Positions 59,941 to 64,000 of a DNA stretch of 64,000 bases are shown in pieces. Both the position numbers and the translations under genes were made by a program. Every line of letters starts with the position of its first letter. Within the stretch, counting starts at the first letter, position 1. Source of the DNA: Desarmillaria ectypa (lineage: Eukaryota; Basidiomycota; Agaricomycetes; Agaricales; Physalacriaceae); the NCBI GenBank assembly GCA_030407005.1, contig JAUDYN010000006.1:2356001-2420000 (forward strand), in the 5' to 3' direction. The notes below the pieces were generated by a model, which saw only the letters and a list, made by a program, of their open reading frames with translations, did not search any database and was not told where the DNA came from.

Positions 59941-60420
59941 CATATCCATGACACCACACATCTTATCTCAGTCAGCATCAATGCATTCACCAACAACCAC
60001 CCTAGTTTTCATCGATTCATACCCCCATTTACTCTTATTTGTCCATGATTCATCCAACTTACACACTATTCTCTCATGGACTATACTGTTTTATCTATTA
60101 ATAACACCATACTTTCAGTATATAAGTAGAGTAGTTTCCACCATTGTACTCTACCTTTCAACTAAATTACATTCATACACCTTCTACTGTACTATACTAA
60201 AGAGTGAGATGGCCTAGAGAGAAGCTTATGTCCCAAGTCACATGTTAGACAGGACCGTAATATTAGTTGAAAAGTATCCTCCTGCATCTTCTATGCTAGC
60301 TGTAAAGATGCAACCAACCTATACCCAAGAACAATGAAAACCAATGAACAATCATTCTCAGCATCGCAATCAGCAGTGCCACAATTCTTATGATTTTCAC
60401 AGCTCTTCTAGTACTAGCAT

Positions 60421-61830
60421 ATGAAGAAGAAGCACAGATCCTTCTTCACTAAGAAAGGTGACCCCACTGACCACAACCTCCTCCCTGCCCCTCCCTACAC
60501 CCTGAACATGTCCTTCCCAGGAAGATATCCTCTATCAGACTGGGAACAAGAGTGGCAGCTCCATTATCCCACCCCCAGATCAGCTTCAGGGCCCTCTCAA
60601 CAGCTTCATCCTTCTCTAAAGACACCAATCAGAATTCCACAGGAACAATTCCTGCAACCTACTAGCTGGAATGACCCACCTCCACTGAGGCCGAGGAATA
60701 TGCATGGAACATTTGGGCTCAGATCAATGACCCCCCCCCCCCCCCCAATACTCCCTACCCTCTCATCCTCATTCCCCAACTCCCACTTGGCCCTACCTCA
60801 GGGCCTTACATGTCAATGATCCCAACATGGATCAAAACCACCCCTATGGATCCTGGGCTTGAGGAAGAGACCCTTGGCCAAGAGGGAATCTGGACTCCTT
60901 GTCCTCACTCCCCATTGTCAAACCCTCCTCAGACTCTGAAGGGAGCTCAAACTCTGAGGCTGAGTTCATCCTGCTCACTCCCCACCTTCCCCTCACTCCC
61001 AACAGTCCCTTCAACCCTGATGGGACAAGCTGAAATTGGCCCACCCTCATGGCCATCAACCAAGAAATCCTTGGTCCAATCACATCCATTGCCTGGGACC
61101 TCAGATGAGCAGACATTGAGGCCAGAATGGCCTGGCCTGAGTGCCATCCTGATATGGACAAGTGGCTCGCCCTTAACCAGAATAAACCAATATGAGGACT
61201 GAACCCCAATACCACAATTCAAGCTCAGATCTACACAAATAGGAACCAAGAGCTTTATCACCCTGCCATCAGCAATTTGGTACCAGGGCTATGCCCAAGG
61301 ACAGTGGAGGAATGATGGGAGCTGGGTAACTCTCTTTGACAGTTATGGTGACTAGAACTCACCTGAAGAGAGGAAAATAGACCTGATATCCAGATTTGAG
61401 AGTAGTAGATATGATGATGGATACTATGGTGGGCTGGAATACTATCAGCCTCAACACACAAACTTCCCCAACTACCTGCCCAACACCCTGGTCACAAAAC
61501 CATGACCTCTGCCCAATTCACCACCTTATTATCAGGCACGACAACCAGGTTACCACCCCTATCAGGGTGGCAGTCTTCTCTTTGCAGGTGTGGGAGAAGA
61601 AATGGAAGCTGACAACACCCTTGCAGGATCATCAAGAACCCCAGCAACAGCAGAAGAAGTTCAGCAAGTGACAAAAACCACACTTGCCAAAAAGGAAAAA
61701 TGCATTGTGGAGATGCACAAAGAGCTTGCCAGGGAGGAATCCACCAAGAAGATGATGATGGACTACCTCTGCGACAACAACAAGGGGAAGGAACCCAACA
61801 GGGGTACAGAGCTGCTAAGAGGCTACCTGG
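60421..61830 (+). pseudogene. Gypsy gag 5' part, remnant
   Basis: A + strand series of open blocks begins with KGDPTDHNLLPAPPYTLNM, SFPGRYPLSDWEQEWQLHYP and a proline-rich section. It continues through WPECHPDMDKWLALNQNK to a lysine/glutamate-rich segment. The style matches the N-terminal part of basidiomycete gypsy gag proteins. Frame changes and stops break it. A 16-C run at 60731-60746 lies inside. The block ends at the LTR-like repeat and seems to continue after it at 63160. Confidence 0.5.
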
Positions 61831-63127
61831 TGATGTGCTTGGTAACAGCGAGTGACAAAAGAATTAGGGAATGGCAATGAACACCAATCACACTAAACCT
61901 CTTACTACTCTACACTTAATCACCAATATTGAATTTGGGCGGTTTCGAGTACAATGGAAGCACTCTGCAGACTTCAACAATCAAGTACAATTGTCTTAAA
62001 GACATTTTATTCATTACTAGTGAGTTTATACAAAGTACTACTCATACTAGTGGGGTGGGTAAGACACAATTGGATAAGAGTGACTTGGTTTGAGCTACTG
62101 TGCTCATTCTGACTGAAACTGCTTCAGACTGGTGGTGCTCTTGGCCCTATACTGCTTTCTACAAGTGATAAACACTTGACTAGCCACACTCTTGGCCTAA
62201 GAATAAACTATAACTCTGAGAACTTTGCTTGAACTAACTTCAAAACACTCTGGACCTTTGCAGGACACAACAGTGACTCTAATGGACTTCAATTCAATGC
62301 AATTCTATGGGTGACTTAGTGACTATTAATCACTTCATTGAGGTTAAGCACAAAAGCCTTTAATTGGGGACACCAGTTACTACCAGTGAGGGCTCAACTG
62401 TGGGGATGGCTTGCCTGCTTTGCATAAGCACCCATCCCACTACTTATATACTACTGAGGCAGAACTATAAATATCATCTGGGTATAGGGTATATTAGTAA
62501 GGATTTCTTGGCTAGTCATGAATAATGATGAATAATCACACAATAGTCAGTCTAGTCTGTTTTCTTTTCAAATATTTGGTCTAGAGACTCCACAGTCAGT
62601 CTTTCCGCACCCTTGGCACAACTACATGCCCTAGTAATGCGGTTATATGGATATCCAGATATTGGTGCCTGTAACAGCTATCTGATCATGATCGAGAGTG
62701 CAGTCCAGCTCCACTAGCATCGATCATAAGAGATCTATCAAAATGGTCAGATCTGGGCTCAAGGTTAATCCATTCCTAATTTATTTCTAAGTCCTGTTTC
62801 AAGATTGCCATGTGACTAGTTATCCTGACTTAGGCGTTTATGCCCAGTCTAGGCTGCTAGTGACAGAACTTGATAAGATCTGTGTACTCTGCTCCTGGTT
62901 TTTGTGTGCTAGTAGCATCCTTCATTTGCTAGTGGCTGTATTTCACTTAGTCCTGCTAGCATTCGAGTTACTAGTCTGGCTGGCTAGTAGATTTAACCCA
63001 CTAATGGTGTTGCATCTAAGTCCTGGCTCTACCAGTTGCTTACTGCTTTTAACTATCAGCTCGAAGCCTCAGCTATAGTCCTCTATGTATCACTAGTATA
63101 GGATAGATGTGCAATAGTATTGTTACA
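61831..63127 (+). mobile_element. LTR-like repeat, better preserved copy (plus orientation)
   Basis: The block runs from TGATGTGCTTGG to ATTGTTACA, giving TG...CA ends. It has TATATACTACTGAGG promoter-like sequence in its middle third. Its reverse complement recurs at 58165-59472. It splits the gag remnant of the plus-strand element, so it is probably a solo LTR of an inserted relative. No clear target-site duplication was seen. Confidence 0.7.
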
Positions 63128-64000
63128 AAATCGCAAAATCTAGGTGTGAATGCGTAGATGGCATATCACTGGGTCCAAGGCTGGATCAATTTTCAATCCC
63201 AAGACCATCCTCTGAAAGAGGTCCTTCCAACCCTATCTCCAACCCCATCAGGAATGCACTCACTGATGCCTCCTATTTGAGGATCAAACTGACCCTCATC
63301 AAGGTCTCTGCCCTATTCAAAGAGGATCATGATGACATTGAATGCTTTATAGGCGATTGTATCACCTATTTTGAAGTGTTCTGTCATTATTTCCAGGTAC
63401 CATTGCATCTGGTGTTATTCATGACCTCTCACTTTGAAGGGGCTGCCAAGGACTAGTGGGTCTACAAGAGACCCAAATTCTGGGTGGGTGATTCCTATGA
63501 TAAAACTGCTGCTCACTTCTGATATCCCACTTGGGAGGACTTTGTCAACCTGGTCTCATGTCAATTCCAAGACCCCACCATTGAGGAAGTCCATGAGAAG
63601 CAGATGTTTGACCTCTGAATGAGAATGCAGCCTGCCTCCCATTACTTCCAGAAGTTGGAAGAAGAGGCCAAATTGGCAGGCTGATGGACCAATGAGCATG
63701 AGCACAGCACCATGGTGAAGGCCATTCATCTAGGAGTACCAAGTTCCTACATGACCTTCATCTTGAACATGGGCATCAACATTCTGCACTCATACCCAGA
63801 GTGGAAAGAATGCATCTCATGAATGTATGAGGAGTGACAATGCAAGTGGGTCTTTGATCAGACCACCAGCATGCTCTAGGATGGGCAGAAGAAGGACTCC
63901 TGCCTCAACCCCCAGCCACAAAACCCCAGCAGTAAAGCCGCTGCTGGAGCAACAAGTTACTCAGCTCCAAAGCTGACTGCTAATACAGGGGTGAGTCAGG
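63128..64000 (+). pseudogene. Gypsy gag core, remnant running off the window
   Basis: The frame encodes RIKLTLIKVSALFKEDHDDIE, then CITYFEVFCHYFQVP, TSHFEGAAKD, WEDFVNLVSCQFQDPTIEEV and ASHYFQKLEEEAKLAG. This is the Retrotrans_gag-type capsid domain of Ty3/gypsy elements. In-frame stops (after AAKD, after KLAG and others) stand where tryptophan or arginine is expected. The element continues past the window end, so the rest of gag and pol may lie beyond 64000. Confidence 0.75.

Noticed and set aside
1..64000. CRISPR arrays, bacterial operons or phage genes
   Set aside because: Introns, fungal families and gene spacing show nuclear fungal DNA; no regularly spaced repeats of CRISPR type occur.
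1..64000. A biosynthetic gene cluster
   Set aside because: Dehydrogenases, a permease and a hydrolase are present, but there is no core synthase, no cluster regulator and much housekeeping content between them.

Overview
The window is nuclear DNA of a filamentous basidiomycete, most likely an Agaricomycete. Genes on both strands are broken by many introns of about 45-60 nt (GT-AG, one GC-AG). The gene content is typical of that group: an F-box protein, a DUF6533-type membrane protein, a group III hybrid histidine kinase, a chromovirus-type Ty3/gypsy retroelement and several proteins that look specific to basidiomycetes. The genus cannot be fixed from the sequence. Most gene models here were assembled by hand from splice sites and reading-frame continuity, so individual exon ends are inferences.

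Region by region. 0.2-13 kb: an F-box protein (+), a small serine/proline-rich protein (-), and two large charged coiled-coil proteins (3456-7074 - and 9482-12906 +). The first of these is one gene: two long open blocks are joined by three mini-exons that each start with an RQ-x-S motif. 13-18.7 kb: no supportable gene. 18.7-22 kb: a DUF6533-family membrane protein and a complete 10-exon zinc alcohol dehydrogenase, convergent. 23-32.4 kb, dense housekeeping block: a DUF6914-like protein, a further coiled-coil protein, a tiny PMP3-type membrane proteolipid spread over four exons, the Hsp70 exchange factor FES1, an IKS1-type protein kinase and an NF-X1/FAP1-type zinc-finger protein. 32.4-36.4 kb: a seven-helix receptor-like protein and a purine-cytosine permease whose promoter and first exon are tandemly duplicated upstream. 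38.9-49.5 kb: a secreted GH16-type hydrolase, a fourth coiled-coil protein, a short-chain dehydrogenase, enoyl-CoA reductase TSC13, a small N-terminally anchored protein and a 16-exon Nik1/Os-1-type hybrid histidine kinase. 49.5-56 kb: a decayed dehydrogenase and a disordered proline-rich protein. From about 56.2 kb to the end the base composition turns AT-rich and the sequence is a graveyard of Ty3/gypsy elements: integrase plus chromodomain, retropepsin and gag remnants, and two copies of a 1.3-kb LTR-like repeat in inverted orientation.

How the genes relate. TSC13 acts in very-long-chain fatty-acid elongation. FES1 serves cytosolic Hsp70. The histidine kinase, the IKS1-type kinase, PMP3 and the seven-helix protein belong to membrane and stress signalling. 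They are ordinary neighbours and do not form a biosynthetic cluster. The most unusual features are the family of four coil-turn-coil proteins in one window, the RQ-x-S mini-exon array, the duplicated 5' end of the permease gene with a 15-C tract in its spare exon, and the rearranged gypsy element that carries an LTR where its reverse transcriptase should be.
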